Origin: CAIVVT01 sp963838205
Lineage (GTDB): Bacteria > Acidobacteriota > Terriglobia > Bryobacterales > Bryobacteraceae
Direction of reading: 5' to 3'
Assembly (NCBI GenBank): GCA_963838205.1
Contig: CAWIQF010000006.1
Coordinates: forward strand, 62,001-126,000
Length of the DNA stretch: 64,000 nt
This document shows positions 41,658-50,143 of the stretch, in pieces (the stretch's first letter is position 1; the number at the start of each line of letters is the position of its first letter). Below the pieces are notes generated by a model that saw nothing but the letters and a program-made list of their open reading frames with translations, ran no database searches and was not told where the DNA came from. Position numbers and translations under genes: made by a program.

Positions 41658-44204
41658 TTAGAATACATTCACCCCAACAGTCCGCGACTGCCCACTCAGA
41701 AGGTCATTCACACGAATGGTCCACCTTCCAGGAGTATCGTTACAGGCAAAAGGAATTGCGTATGCACCAGATCCGTTTAGAGCAAGAACATTACTGGAGT
41801 AATAATCAACCACTTTCCCAGCGGGGTTTCGGATGTCGAGATGAAACACATGTGTCGCAGCCAGTGACGATCCATCGAAGCCGAGGCCGATCCGCGCGAT
41901 CTCGCCGCGGGCGATCCGCTGTGGTGCCGAGATTCGAATAGCCGGTAGCGGAGAAGGGCTGAATGCAAAAACGGCGGGTTCGTATGGATCAAGTGTGACA
42001 GTGATTTCCTTCTGTCGGCCCAAGGCTTTTGCGCCGCGGATGTCGTATGAATACAAATCAGCGGGCAGTAGCAGACGAATGGTCCTGGGTTTCTCAAAGC
42101 GCTCGTTGGATTTGAACTCGGGTGGTCCAAGCTCGTCGACTCTCAATTCTGGATTGCTTAGCAGACCAACTATGATCACGCCACCGTTCCGGAATCTGTG
42201 AGTTTCGACACCTACGACGGGTCGGTTCATCTCATCCACAGCCGCGAATGCCGGCCTCATACCGTTCTCACCGAGGAGCTTCCTCATTGCTTCATGCAAT
42301 TCGCCCTCTTTATTAATTAGGCGGAGCTGATGATAGTCTAAAACGCTTAGCTGGACAGCCCTGCCGCGACCCTGGAAGGCATTGAATATGCCGGAAAGCC
42401 TCGACTGGGACAGCCTTCGACTGTGCTCGTCGAAAAGTCCCGGATCACCGTCGGCGATGACAAAACCGCCCCGCTCCATAAATTCCAGGATGGCCTTTGC
42501 TTCGGGCTCAGAAAGCGCACTCGACCTGGGCAGAATCAAGACGCGGTAGCCTCGCCGCACCAACTCACCTTGCTCCACTTGACCGTATGCCACGAAGTTG
42601 TATTGCAGCCCCAAGTCTTCAATGAGGCGACAATATGACTCCCTTAAACGCAAGAAGTCGCTGTCGATGCGTTCCGTGGATGATGTGCGGTTGATCCACG
42701 CGTCGCCTTGTGGTCGCTGTGCTAACATCCACTCTGTACGCAAACTGGCCTGAGAGTAATGAATAGCGACTGGATCTGACTCGCGCACGCTGTTGATCAG
42801 CAAGGCAGCGATGCCATCACGCAATTCAGTGTAGTAGGGCATGACTTCACGGCCGCGAGGCCCAATGGCGCCGTCGTTAGTCACGTGCTCGCCCTTCTCA
42901 TCCCAAATCAGGTTTCCTCTGGCGCCATGAAGCAATTCGTACCAGATGCGGTGCTTCTCCCACGGCCCGCGAGCAAAGGAAGTCGTAACGACCGCGATGC
43001 CCGGATTAAACGATCGAATCATCTCGATGTTGTTGCCGATGTCGTATGGCTCAATCGCGCTCAGCACCTGGCTCAACCGATAGTAGTCGTATCCGCCCCA
43101 TCCTGGCATCTGCGCTCCCGCAATGCCGACATACGCATCCGGGTCGACAGACCGGATCGCGGCTACGCCCATCTTCAGCGCTCGCGCGTATGAAACGTCC
43201 ATCCATTCCTTGTGGTCGGCCCAAGACGAAAAGTTGTCGTCGGCCCGCTTCATTGCTTCGTGCGTGGTGTCAGGAATAACAGCGTCCCACCTCTCAAAAC
43301 CTGTTCCCCATTGCAGATTCAACGCAGCCAATGTCGCATACCGTTCTTTCAGCCACACACGCATTTCCGCGAGAGATTGGTCCGAAAAGTCGAAATCCCA
43401 GTAGGCGGCCAGATCGGCAATGCCGGACTCATCCGCAAGATCGTAGAAAAGAGGGCGGTAGGGTGATTGGACGCGTGTCGCTTCTACCAGTCGATCATGG
43501 ATCGCGCTCAACCACGCGGGGTCAGAAAAACTCGGATGTCTTTTGAACGCCTCATTGCTCGCGGGGTTCTTCCTGTAGAGTTCCTTGGCCTGCAGATAAG
43601 ACCAGTTCTGGATCCGGTCGGACCGGTAGCGATGGTACTCAGAATAAAAGTCGGTGGCGAGGTTCTCAGCATACCAACGAAGGTTGTTCTTCAGTAGAAA
43701 TTCCGGGGGCGTCCTAGCGTTGCCGTTGAACTGGCCGGCATTGATTCCAAGGGTTTTCAGCGTTCCGAAGCGCTCGGCGCTGTACGGTTGCCACATCACG
43801 ATCGTGTAATCCCACCACGCGCGGTCGGGCGGCTTGGCCACGAAAGCTATGTCGGCGTCTTCCTCTCGATGATCCTTTGCACCGCTCTTGTTCACCCCCT
43901 CGAACGAGAAGTGAACGTGCAGTTCGTTCGTCATCGCAACGGCGTGCCGAAGATCCAGCGTGAATCGCATCTCCGTCTCGTCGGTCAATACCACAGAAAT
44001 CTTTCGCTCCTCGACCGTGCGCCCCAATATATCTGTCCAAGTAATCGCCAACTCGCCCCTGCCCGTTGCCAGCTGATTAGTCCGGTAAGTAGCAATGACT
44101 GTACGATCCCGCTCCAATACCTCCGACGGCAACACGATTTCTCGAGAGCTACATACACTCGTCACAAATAGAAAGAATGGTGCCAACATCCCAACCTGCA
44201 GCAT
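41658..44204 (-). CDS. Secreted GH42-like beta-galactosidase family protein
   Basis: The 848-residue protein has a signal peptide (MLAPFFLFVTSVCS) and an N-terminal beta domain. Its TIM-barrel region has YDLADESG (candidate acid/base Glu) and ARGNLIWDEKGEH (second carboxylate region). After it come a beta-galactosidase trimerisation-like domain (VLILPRSSALSEPEAKAILEF...GGFVIADG) and C-terminal beta domains. The layout is GH42-like, but distant enough that the substrate is open. ATG 44204 is preferred, with AGGAGAG upstream; a GTG at 44225 overlaps the stop of the preceding gene. Confidence 0.7.
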   Translation of the reverse strand: MLQVGMLAPFFLFVTSVCSSREIVLPSEVLERDRTVIATYRTNQLATGRGELAITWTDILGRTVEERKISVVLTDETEMRFTLDLRHAVAMTNELHVHFSFEGVNKSGAKDHREEDADIAFVAKPPDRAWWDYTIVMWQPYSAERFGTLKTLGINAGQFNGNARTPPEFLLKNNLRWYAENLATDFYSEYHRYRSDRIQNWSYLQAKELYRKNPASNEAFKRHPSFSDPAWLSAIHDRLVEATRVQSPYRPLFYDLADESGIADLAAYWDFDFSDQSLAEMRVWLKERYATLAALNLQWGTGFERWDAVIPDTTHEAMKRADDNFSSWADHKEWMDVSYARALKMGVAAIRSVDPDAYVGIAGAQMPGWGGYDYYRLSQVLSAIEPYDIGNNIEMIRSFNPGIAVVTTSFARGPWEKHRIWYELLHGARGNLIWDEKGEHVTNDGAIGPRGREVMPYYTELRDGIAALLINSVRESDPVAIHYSQASLRTEWMLAQRPQGDAWINRTSSTERIDSDFLRLRESYCRLIEDLGLQYNFVAYGQVEQGELVRRGYRVLILPRSSALSEPEAKAILEFMERGGFVIADGDPGLFDEHSRRLSQSRLSGIFNAFQGRGRAVQLSVLDYHQLRLINKEGELHEAMRKLLGENGMRPAFAAVDEMNRPVVGVETHRFRNGGVIIVGLLSNPELRVDELGPPEFKSNERFEKPRTIRLLLPADLYSYDIRGAKALGRQKEITVTLDPYEPAVFAFSPSPLPAIRISAPQRIARGEIARIGLGFDGSSLAATHVFHLDIRNPAGKVVDYYSSNVLALNGSGAYAIPFACNDTPGRWTIRVNDLLSGQSRTVGVNVF

Positions 44205-44221
44205 CGCGCTCTCTCCTGAAA

Positions 44222-47200
44222 TCACTTCCCTTTCAGAGACACCAACGGATCCAGCACCTCGCCCCGCAATTCAAGGCGTGCAGCAAGCAGGTCCGGCTGA
44301 GCCTCGACGGCCTTTTGCATAAGCTTGAGAGATTCATTGCGGCGGCCCTCATGCTTCTCCACCAAGCCGAGCAGGTAGTGCGCTTCCGCACGCCTGCGCG
44401 CGTCGGTCGAATTGACTTCTGAGAGCGCGAAATTCTCGAAGTGCTTCTGAAGCCCACGTGCTTCGGTGGTCCGCCCAATTCGCTCCAGAGTTAGCACCAT
44501 GAAGTAATTCTCGCTGTTCCAACTGTCGCGGTCTCCTGACAACTGCTCCACCCCGGAGACGCCCTCTTCGTAAGCCTGCCTAGCCTCGACGCTCCTTCCG
44601 AGGGCCTCGAACGTCCGGCCCAAGTAGTATTGCAGCCTGGGCGAGGACTGAGCCTGGAAATCGTCGACCCCCAACGACACCGGCGGCTTCATCGCAGCTT
44701 CGAAGATCCTAAGGGCTAGTGAGTGATCGCCTCGGTTGAACGCCTCAGCGCCGGTGGCAAACTGCATCAGGCGGAACTTGTCTCGCAGACCATAAGTCCG
44801 ATGACGAGGGGCGAACTGATGAGTGTCGATCAAGTGCTTCGCCTCGTCATAGCGGCCTTCCATCAAGTTAGCCGTAAGCATGCCCTCCATGAGGTCATCA
44901 TCATTAGGTGATCCTTTCAGGGCTTTCTTCAGCAAGGCTAGTTGCTCGTCGAATTTGCCTGCTCGCGCATACAGGATGCAGAGATCGTTGAAGGTACGTA
45001 TGTGCGCCGGATTCAATTCAACGGCCCGTTCCAATTGTTCGGCCGCCTTATCAGCACCGAGTCCCTGCTCGGCGTAGGCCAACCCCAACGCCCGCCGCGA
45101 AGAGAAGTCATCGGGATGCGCACCTATAGCGGCTTCCCATTGCTCAATCGCCTCTTCAGGCCGCACGCGGTAGTAGAGCAGGCACGCCAGGTCGAATCGC
45201 GCAATGTTGTCCTTCGGATCGATCTGCACGGCCTCCGCAAGTGGCGCTTCGCTCTCTTCTCGATACGGGAAGCGGTCCACTTTGCCAACCGCCGCGCGCG
45301 CTCTCTTCAGAGACTCGGCCGCCGCTTCAGCGCTGCCTGCACGACGCTGGCAGTAAGCGAGCGTATAGTAAAACTCAGGCGTGGTTCCCCAGGGATCGCT
45401 GTTGGTTTTCTCAACCTGTCGCAGGATCTGGACAGCCTCGTTCCATCTCCGGAGGTTGCGGTAGAAGACCGACACGCCAATCGCTTCCTGGCTTTGTCCG
45501 CCCATTAAGCGCAGGAGTTCCGCTTTTGCCACCGGATCCCCAATCAGGAAGTTGCGCTCAGCTTGTGCTATGCGGCTGGTCGGATCGATCCGTTCCAGTT
45601 CAACGATTTCCTTGAGCGCGCGTGTCTTATCACCCTGCTCTCGGTAGGTTAGAGCCAGTGATGAGCGCGCGATGAGATCGTCCGTGTTGGCGTCGAGCGC
45701 CCGTTGAAAATGGCCAACTGCTTCCTCGTAGTCCTTCCTGAGAAGTGCCAACCGGCCGAGATGATATTCTCGCTCGCCGTAATAAGCGCTGGTTGTCCAT
45801 ATGTAATACAGGCTGCGCTCAGCTTTCTTGTCCTCTTCCAAGGCGAACTGGCTGATCGCCAGGTAGTAGTAGCCTTCGTCGGAATACGGATCACGTTCTA
45901 CTACCTTCTCAAGATGCGTCACGGCGAAAGATGGACGGCCGTGATTGAAGTCATTGATGCCGAGCAGCAGATGTGCGCGGGAGTAACCTGGGTCCAGCTT
46001 GAGAGCCTTTTCGAGGAGGACGATTGCCCCTGCTTCATCGAGTTCCTTTAGCTTGAACTCGGCTGCCAGTGTCAACTCCTCCACACTCATTTCTTCCAGC
46101 GCCTTGTGCGCACTTTCCAGCGGCTTAGTAAAGGGTGTATATTCCTTGCGGCCTGGGTTGACATCGGGGCGCAGGTAGTCCAACAATGGACGGCCGCCGG
46201 AATCTGTCACAGTCACAGCCAATCCCGACAAATTCATGCTACCGATCCTGGCCTTATCGAGGGACAGCCGAAACGGTTTGGCAGGGCTGAGATCAATGGA
46301 GGTGCGCAACAATTCGCCGGACCGCGCCTTAACCACTAAAGTAGCTCCTGGAATCACGCGCGTTGCCGCAAGCATGATTCGCAGCGGCGCGCTCGTGCCC
46401 GACTTTTCCCCCGGCATTTGAAGGTTTAAGGCGACATCGCGCGTCAGCGTCGTCAGTCCTTCTGTCCCCGCAACCGGCACCCACCATTCGCTCCAGCTCT
46501 CGACCTTGTGCGGCGCGACCCATTCGTAGTGGCCGTCCCAAACGTACCGGCCGCTCTGGAGTTCGACGTACGGCCCAGCGTTGTCCGTATAGCCATGCTC
46601 CAGGTTCTTGGAACCTTCGCCGTAGCCGAAAGTCCACAACTTCATCCCTTGAACGATCCGCCTGTCGGCGAAGCGGAACACGCCGTAATCCCGGTCAAAC
46701 TGATATGCGCCCTGGAAGTTGTCGTAGATGTCGATTCCAAACACGCCCAGCATGTGTTTGTTGTTCCTGTCCAGGCTATAGTCGATCCCGTTGTAGAGCG
46801 GCCAGTCCGCAATCTCGGCCGTTGTATGTCCCACGGTCCTGGTCATGGGATAGATGAAGCGCGTCTGAGGTGTCGCCGAGATGGCCGTATTGATCCATAA
46901 CATCTGCGGCATTCTGCCACCCTGCGTGTTGTAGCAAAAGACGCTGATCTGCAATGCTGCAATGCCGGGGTGGAGCGTGGCTGTCAGGTTCACTTTCATT
47001 TGGTAAACGGGATCCAGTTCGCCTAGCACGAGCGAAATACTACCATCGTTATGACGAACTATCTTGTTCGACCAGAACGGCTCGCCGTGAAGCGTGAGCA
47101 TATGCAGATCGTGAGGACCGGTTAGCTCAAGTCCCGACTGCTCCCAACTGTTCCGCGGATTGTAGTGCGAGGGCTTGATGACGTCGTTGCGATAGAAGAC

Positions 47201-47524
47201 CTCCCTTCCGCGTACTTTGTCGTAAAGGGAGAAGATCCTGCCGCCCAACTCCGGCAGATAAGTTAGCTTCAGATATTTGTTCTCAACGAAGATGGCGCGG
47301 TATGTCTGTGACTTAGGCCCCTCCGCCTTGAGCGGCATGATGTATGTGGTGAAAGGATACATGCCGGTAACTGTCGAATCGCGAAAAAGAGGGGGCTCCA
47401 ATTCTCTGCCGGTGTGCTGGTACGTCGGAATAGTCAGTGTTCCTTCGTAGGTTGTGACATCTGGAACGGCAACGGCAATCATCGGCACCGCAGCAAGCAT
47501 GAGCATCAAAAGCACGCGTCTCAT
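44222..47524 (-). CDS. DUF5107 and tetratricopeptide repeat protein
   Basis: The 1100-residue secreted protein has a signal peptide and a DUF5107 beta-sandwich domain (about 25-400, YLPELGGRIFSLYDK...WEQSGLELTGPHD). This domain resembles galactose mutarotase-like folds. A C-terminal half of many TPR units follows (about 480-1080). Proteins of this layout occur in glycan-use clusters of Bacteroidetes and Acidobacteria; their activity is not established. It overlaps its upstream neighbour by ATGA and its downstream neighbour closely, so the three are co-translated. Confidence 0.8.
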   Translation of the reverse strand: MRRVLLMLMLAAVPMIAVAVPDVTTYEGTLTIPTYQHTGRELEPPLFRDSTVTGMYPFTTYIMPLKAEGPKSQTYRAIFVENKYLKLTYLPELGGRIFSLYDKVRGREVFYRNDVIKPSHYNPRNSWEQSGLELTGPHDLHMLTLHGEPFWSNKIVRHNDGSISLVLGELDPVYQMKVNLTATLHPGIAALQISVFCYNTQGGRMPQMLWINTAISATPQTRFIYPMTRTVGHTTAEIADWPLYNGIDYSLDRNNKHMLGVFGIDIYDNFQGAYQFDRDYGVFRFADRRIVQGMKLWTFGYGEGSKNLEHGYTDNAGPYVELQSGRYVWDGHYEWVAPHKVESWSEWWVPVAGTEGLTTLTRDVALNLQMPGEKSGTSAPLRIMLAATRVIPGATLVVKARSGELLRTSIDLSPAKPFRLSLDKARIGSMNLSGLAVTVTDSGGRPLLDYLRPDVNPGRKEYTPFTKPLESAHKALEEMSVEELTLAAEFKLKELDEAGAIVLLEKALKLDPGYSRAHLLLGINDFNHGRPSFAVTHLEKVVERDPYSDEGYYYLAISQFALEEDKKAERSLYYIWTTSAYYGEREYHLGRLALLRKDYEEAVGHFQRALDANTDDLIARSSLALTYREQGDKTRALKEIVELERIDPTSRIAQAERNFLIGDPVAKAELLRLMGGQSQEAIGVSVFYRNLRRWNEAVQILRQVEKTNSDPWGTTPEFYYTLAYCQRRAGSAEAAAESLKRARAAVGKVDRFPYREESEAPLAEAVQIDPKDNIARFDLACLLYYRVRPEEAIEQWEAAIGAHPDDFSSRRALGLAYAEQGLGADKAAEQLERAVELNPAHIRTFNDLCILYARAGKFDEQLALLKKALKGSPNDDDLMEGMLTANLMEGRYDEAKHLIDTHQFAPRHRTYGLRDKFRLMQFATGAEAFNRGDHSLALRIFEAAMKPPVSLGVDDFQAQSSPRLQYYLGRTFEALGRSVEARQAYEEGVSGVEQLSGDRDSWNSENYFMVLTLERIGRTTEARGLQKHFENFALSEVNSTDARRRAEAHYLLGLVEKHEGRRNESLKLMQKAVEAQPDLLAARLELRGEVLDPLVSLKGK

Positions 47525-48084
47525 TTCACGTTCTCCCGCAAGTCCCGCTTAGACTGACTGACGATTTCAACCAGAGCCACAATGTGACCCAGGCTATCGT
47601 AGACCGGGGCCAGAACGGAGATCATCCTTGAACCGCGGCGAACCGTGACCCGATCGGCCGTGTCCAGAACGCGCTTCATTTCCGGAGGCATCTCCTGGTG
47701 CAGATCCCCCCATTTCCAAAAGCCGCTCATCTCATAAACGTTGCGGATTATAATCTGGATTTGGGGCGGGCTGGACGTGACCGGCATCCAGAGGTTCGCG
47801 TCGCATGCTTCGGTGCACAAGCGCGACAGGCGCATCAGTGCCTTCTTTGTCTGTATGAATGCCTGGTCGTCAACGTCATAATTGTCGCTGGCCAGCCATG
47901 GGTCGCGTGGGTCCGTCTTGAGAAGAAATTGCAGGGATCGCGGCGTCTGGATGCGCAGGCAGACATCGCCGTCCACCATCGCTGTCGCTACTTGCGCTAC
48001 GCGGTCGAGTTGCTTGGCCTGGTCCTCGGATTGGGCAAATAGAAGAGGGCTTGCGGCAAACAGCAAGATTGTTCTGAGACTCAT
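47521..48084 (-). CDS. Small secreted protein with cache-like domain
   Basis: The 187-residue product has a signal peptide (MSLRTILLFAASPLLFAQ) and no membrane anchor. Its end, RVTVRRGSRMISVLAPVYDSLGHIVALVEIVSQ, reads like the last strands of a PAS/cache sensor domain as found outside the membrane in chemoreceptors and histidine kinases, but no signalling partner is fused. ATG 48084 overlaps the upstream stop (ATGA) and has AGGAGGT before it. A free cache-like domain inside a glycan operon is unusual; it could be a ligand-binding protein. Confidence 0.6.
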   Translation of the reverse strand: MSLRTILLFAASPLLFAQSEDQAKQLDRVAQVATAMVDGDVCLRIQTPRSLQFLLKTDPRDPWLASDNYDVDDQAFIQTKKALMRLSRLCTEACDANLWMPVTSSPPQIQIIIRNVYEMSGFWKWGDLHQEMPPEMKRVLDTADRVTVRRGSRMISVLAPVYDSLGHIVALVEIVSQSKRDLRENVK

Positions 48085-49883
48085 TTGACCTCCTGTGCCA
48101 GTTCGAGAACATACGCCCGCACCCGCTGCCATGCCGCTGCGTCGAGAGTGCTGCCGAATCTGGGATCTTCCGGTGAAGCTTCGTCGGCATTAGTCCACTC
48201 CAGGGGATCTTTGCTGGCGAAGGCCGGCTTAGGAGTCCACCAGTCCTTCGTCGTAGTTTCGTTGAAGTGCCTCGCCGCCTCCGCCCTCAGCCGCTCGATG
48301 GGTTGCGTCTTCCGATACGTGTTCAGAAGCGTGATGTCCTGAACGGCATTGCGCTGAATTTTCAGCCGTATCGAGGGGATCGGAGCGGCAATTCCAAAAC
48401 GGTCGCCTGGATAGACCAACGCCTCACTGCCGCCCTCGAATTGAAACCAGGGATCGGCGCCCGGGGCGGTTGTCTGCCAATGAACAAAGCCGTCGATACC
48501 CCACATCCAGGGCCGCAGAACCTGCAACGTGATATGCGAGGATGGCTCCGTCACGGCTGGTGTTCCTCCGTAGATCCACACGATATCGCCGCGCTCCTTT
48601 AACATGCGCGGCGCATAGTCATACCAACCGAACTCGCCTCCGCCGCAGACCCAGAAATTGATGATGCCGGCAAGCTCTTTGAATTGCCGCTCCATGGTCC
48701 AGCTCACGTCCGCGCGGGTAACGAACTTGACCGGAGTATCGGCGGGCACAGCCAGTTTCAGCAATCGCGCGTACTCTCGGATGTAATCATAGTCGCGGAC
48801 AAATCGCGCCTCATCGCCGTCCCAGGGGAATCCTTTGTAGCGCTTCTTATGATTGAAGAACATCTCGAAGCGGGTCGCGGTCCAGCCTTTCTCGCGGAAA
48901 TGCCGCTCCATGGCCGACACAACGTTCACGAATTCCTTTTCGTATCCGGGCTCACCCCACCATAGGAATGAGGCCGGCCATTCCGGGTTGATCGGAAGGT
49001 AGACAAAAGGTATCGGCTTGGGACTGCGCCTGGAAGTCGCGAAAGCGGAGCCATCGAAAAGCGGACCGTACTGCAGGTCAAATAAGGTCCAATCGACGAT
49101 GTGTTTATTCTTTCCAGAACCTTCCAAGCGCGGAGCAAACTCGGGTCCCACTTTGCCGGCGTGGCCATAGCCCAATTGGTGAAACACTCCGCGGTTTTCG
49201 TAGAAAATGCGGTGGTAGGAGTGGATCAGAGTGAAAAATTCGTCGCTCGCGAAAAAGTCCGCTCCGAGACGATCACGGAGAGATGGATAGTCGTCCGCGA
49301 GCCAGGAAGTGCCATAGCTGTTGTGGTCGATGGCGACAGCATCTTCCGCCGGAACCGTTGCCCCAATGACGCGCAGCGTGATGGGAATCGATGCGGCGCC
49401 CCCACCCGCCTTGAGCGTCGCCGTCGTCTTGTACGTGCCAGGGCGGGTGTTCGCCGGCACCCAGATGTCTACCCAGAAGGCCTGCGCGGTCTGATGCGGT
49501 ATCCGATTGTCGGGCTCCGGCATCGCCGACCGGTATGGGGATTGAACGGGGACAAGCGCATCAGGATAGAAACGCTTCGACGCCGTCAGAAAGTGAAACC
49601 ACTCGCGGTACAGGTCGGTCTGCAGGCCGCTCTCCGCCGGGAAGCCTTGCACTTCGAGGCCGTACGCGCCGCCTTCCGGCAGGATGGCGATCAGGTGGCA
49701 GGAGGCGTATGCTGCACGCCCGCTCTCAAGCACGATCTGGCGCGCTGGAGCGGCGCCTGTCACCCGGTCGGCTTCTACGATGCCCCCGAAAGGATCCGGG
49801 CGCAGATGCTCCGGCAAACCCATAAGGTCTCCGCCCGCGCATCGCAGCGCCGTTGCCAATACGATTGCGATACAGAATCTCAC
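48081..49883 (-). CDS. DUF4091 domain secreted glycosidase-like protein
   Basis: The 600-residue protein has a signal peptide, an N-terminal beta domain (about 40-180, FWVDIWVPANTRPGTYKTT) and a barrel-like region. DUF4091 features are present near the C-terminus (FGWYDYAPRMLKERGDIVWIYGG, PWMWGIDGFVHWQTTAPGADPW). Proteins with this domain are treated as glycoside-hydrolase-like, mostly uncharacterised. The start codon is GTG. It is the first gene of a coupled minus-strand set running to 41658. Confidence 0.75.
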   Translation of the reverse strand: MRFCIAIVLATALRCAGGDLMGLPEHLRPDPFGGIVEADRVTGAAPARQIVLESGRAAYASCHLIAILPEGGAYGLEVQGFPAESGLQTDLYREWFHFLTASKRFYPDALVPVQSPYRSAMPEPDNRIPHQTAQAFWVDIWVPANTRPGTYKTTATLKAGGGAASIPITLRVIGATVPAEDAVAIDHNSYGTSWLADDYPSLRDRLGADFFASDEFFTLIHSYHRIFYENRGVFHQLGYGHAGKVGPEFAPRLEGSGKNKHIVDWTLFDLQYGPLFDGSAFATSRRSPKPIPFVYLPINPEWPASFLWWGEPGYEKEFVNVVSAMERHFREKGWTATRFEMFFNHKKRYKGFPWDGDEARFVRDYDYIREYARLLKLAVPADTPVKFVTRADVSWTMERQFKELAGIINFWVCGGGEFGWYDYAPRMLKERGDIVWIYGGTPAVTEPSSHITLQVLRPWMWGIDGFVHWQTTAPGADPWFQFEGGSEALVYPGDRFGIAAPIPSIRLKIQRNAVQDITLLNTYRKTQPIERLRAEAARHFNETTTKDWWTPKPAFASKDPLEWTNADEASPEDPRFGSTLDAAAWQRVRAYVLELAQEVK

Positions 49884-50143
49884 GCCAAGCCCCCCGCAAG
49901 TTCCATCTTCCCCCGTGGGGAAACACTATCTTACTGCCGGTGACTAAGTGAATGTGGTCCGCGGGCGACGTCGCGTGGGAAACGCCACCCTGGTAAGGTG
50001 GAATCCCGATGTCCTGAGACGATCGCAGCGTCGCAGCGATCTGCAACCGCGCCTTCCGGCGACCTCCTTCTCAAGATTAACCGGCTCCACGACCGGCGCC
50101 GGGACGCTATGCTGGCTTGTGACACGTTCACGGAGGTTCGCTC
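49884..50143. other. Divergent intergenic region, DUF4091 gene and GH20 gene
   Basis: These 260 bases must contain two outward promoters. I see no convincing -35/-10 pair. The palindrome-like CCCCCGTGGGG (49911-49921) is the only clear symmetrical feature. Confidence 0.4.
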
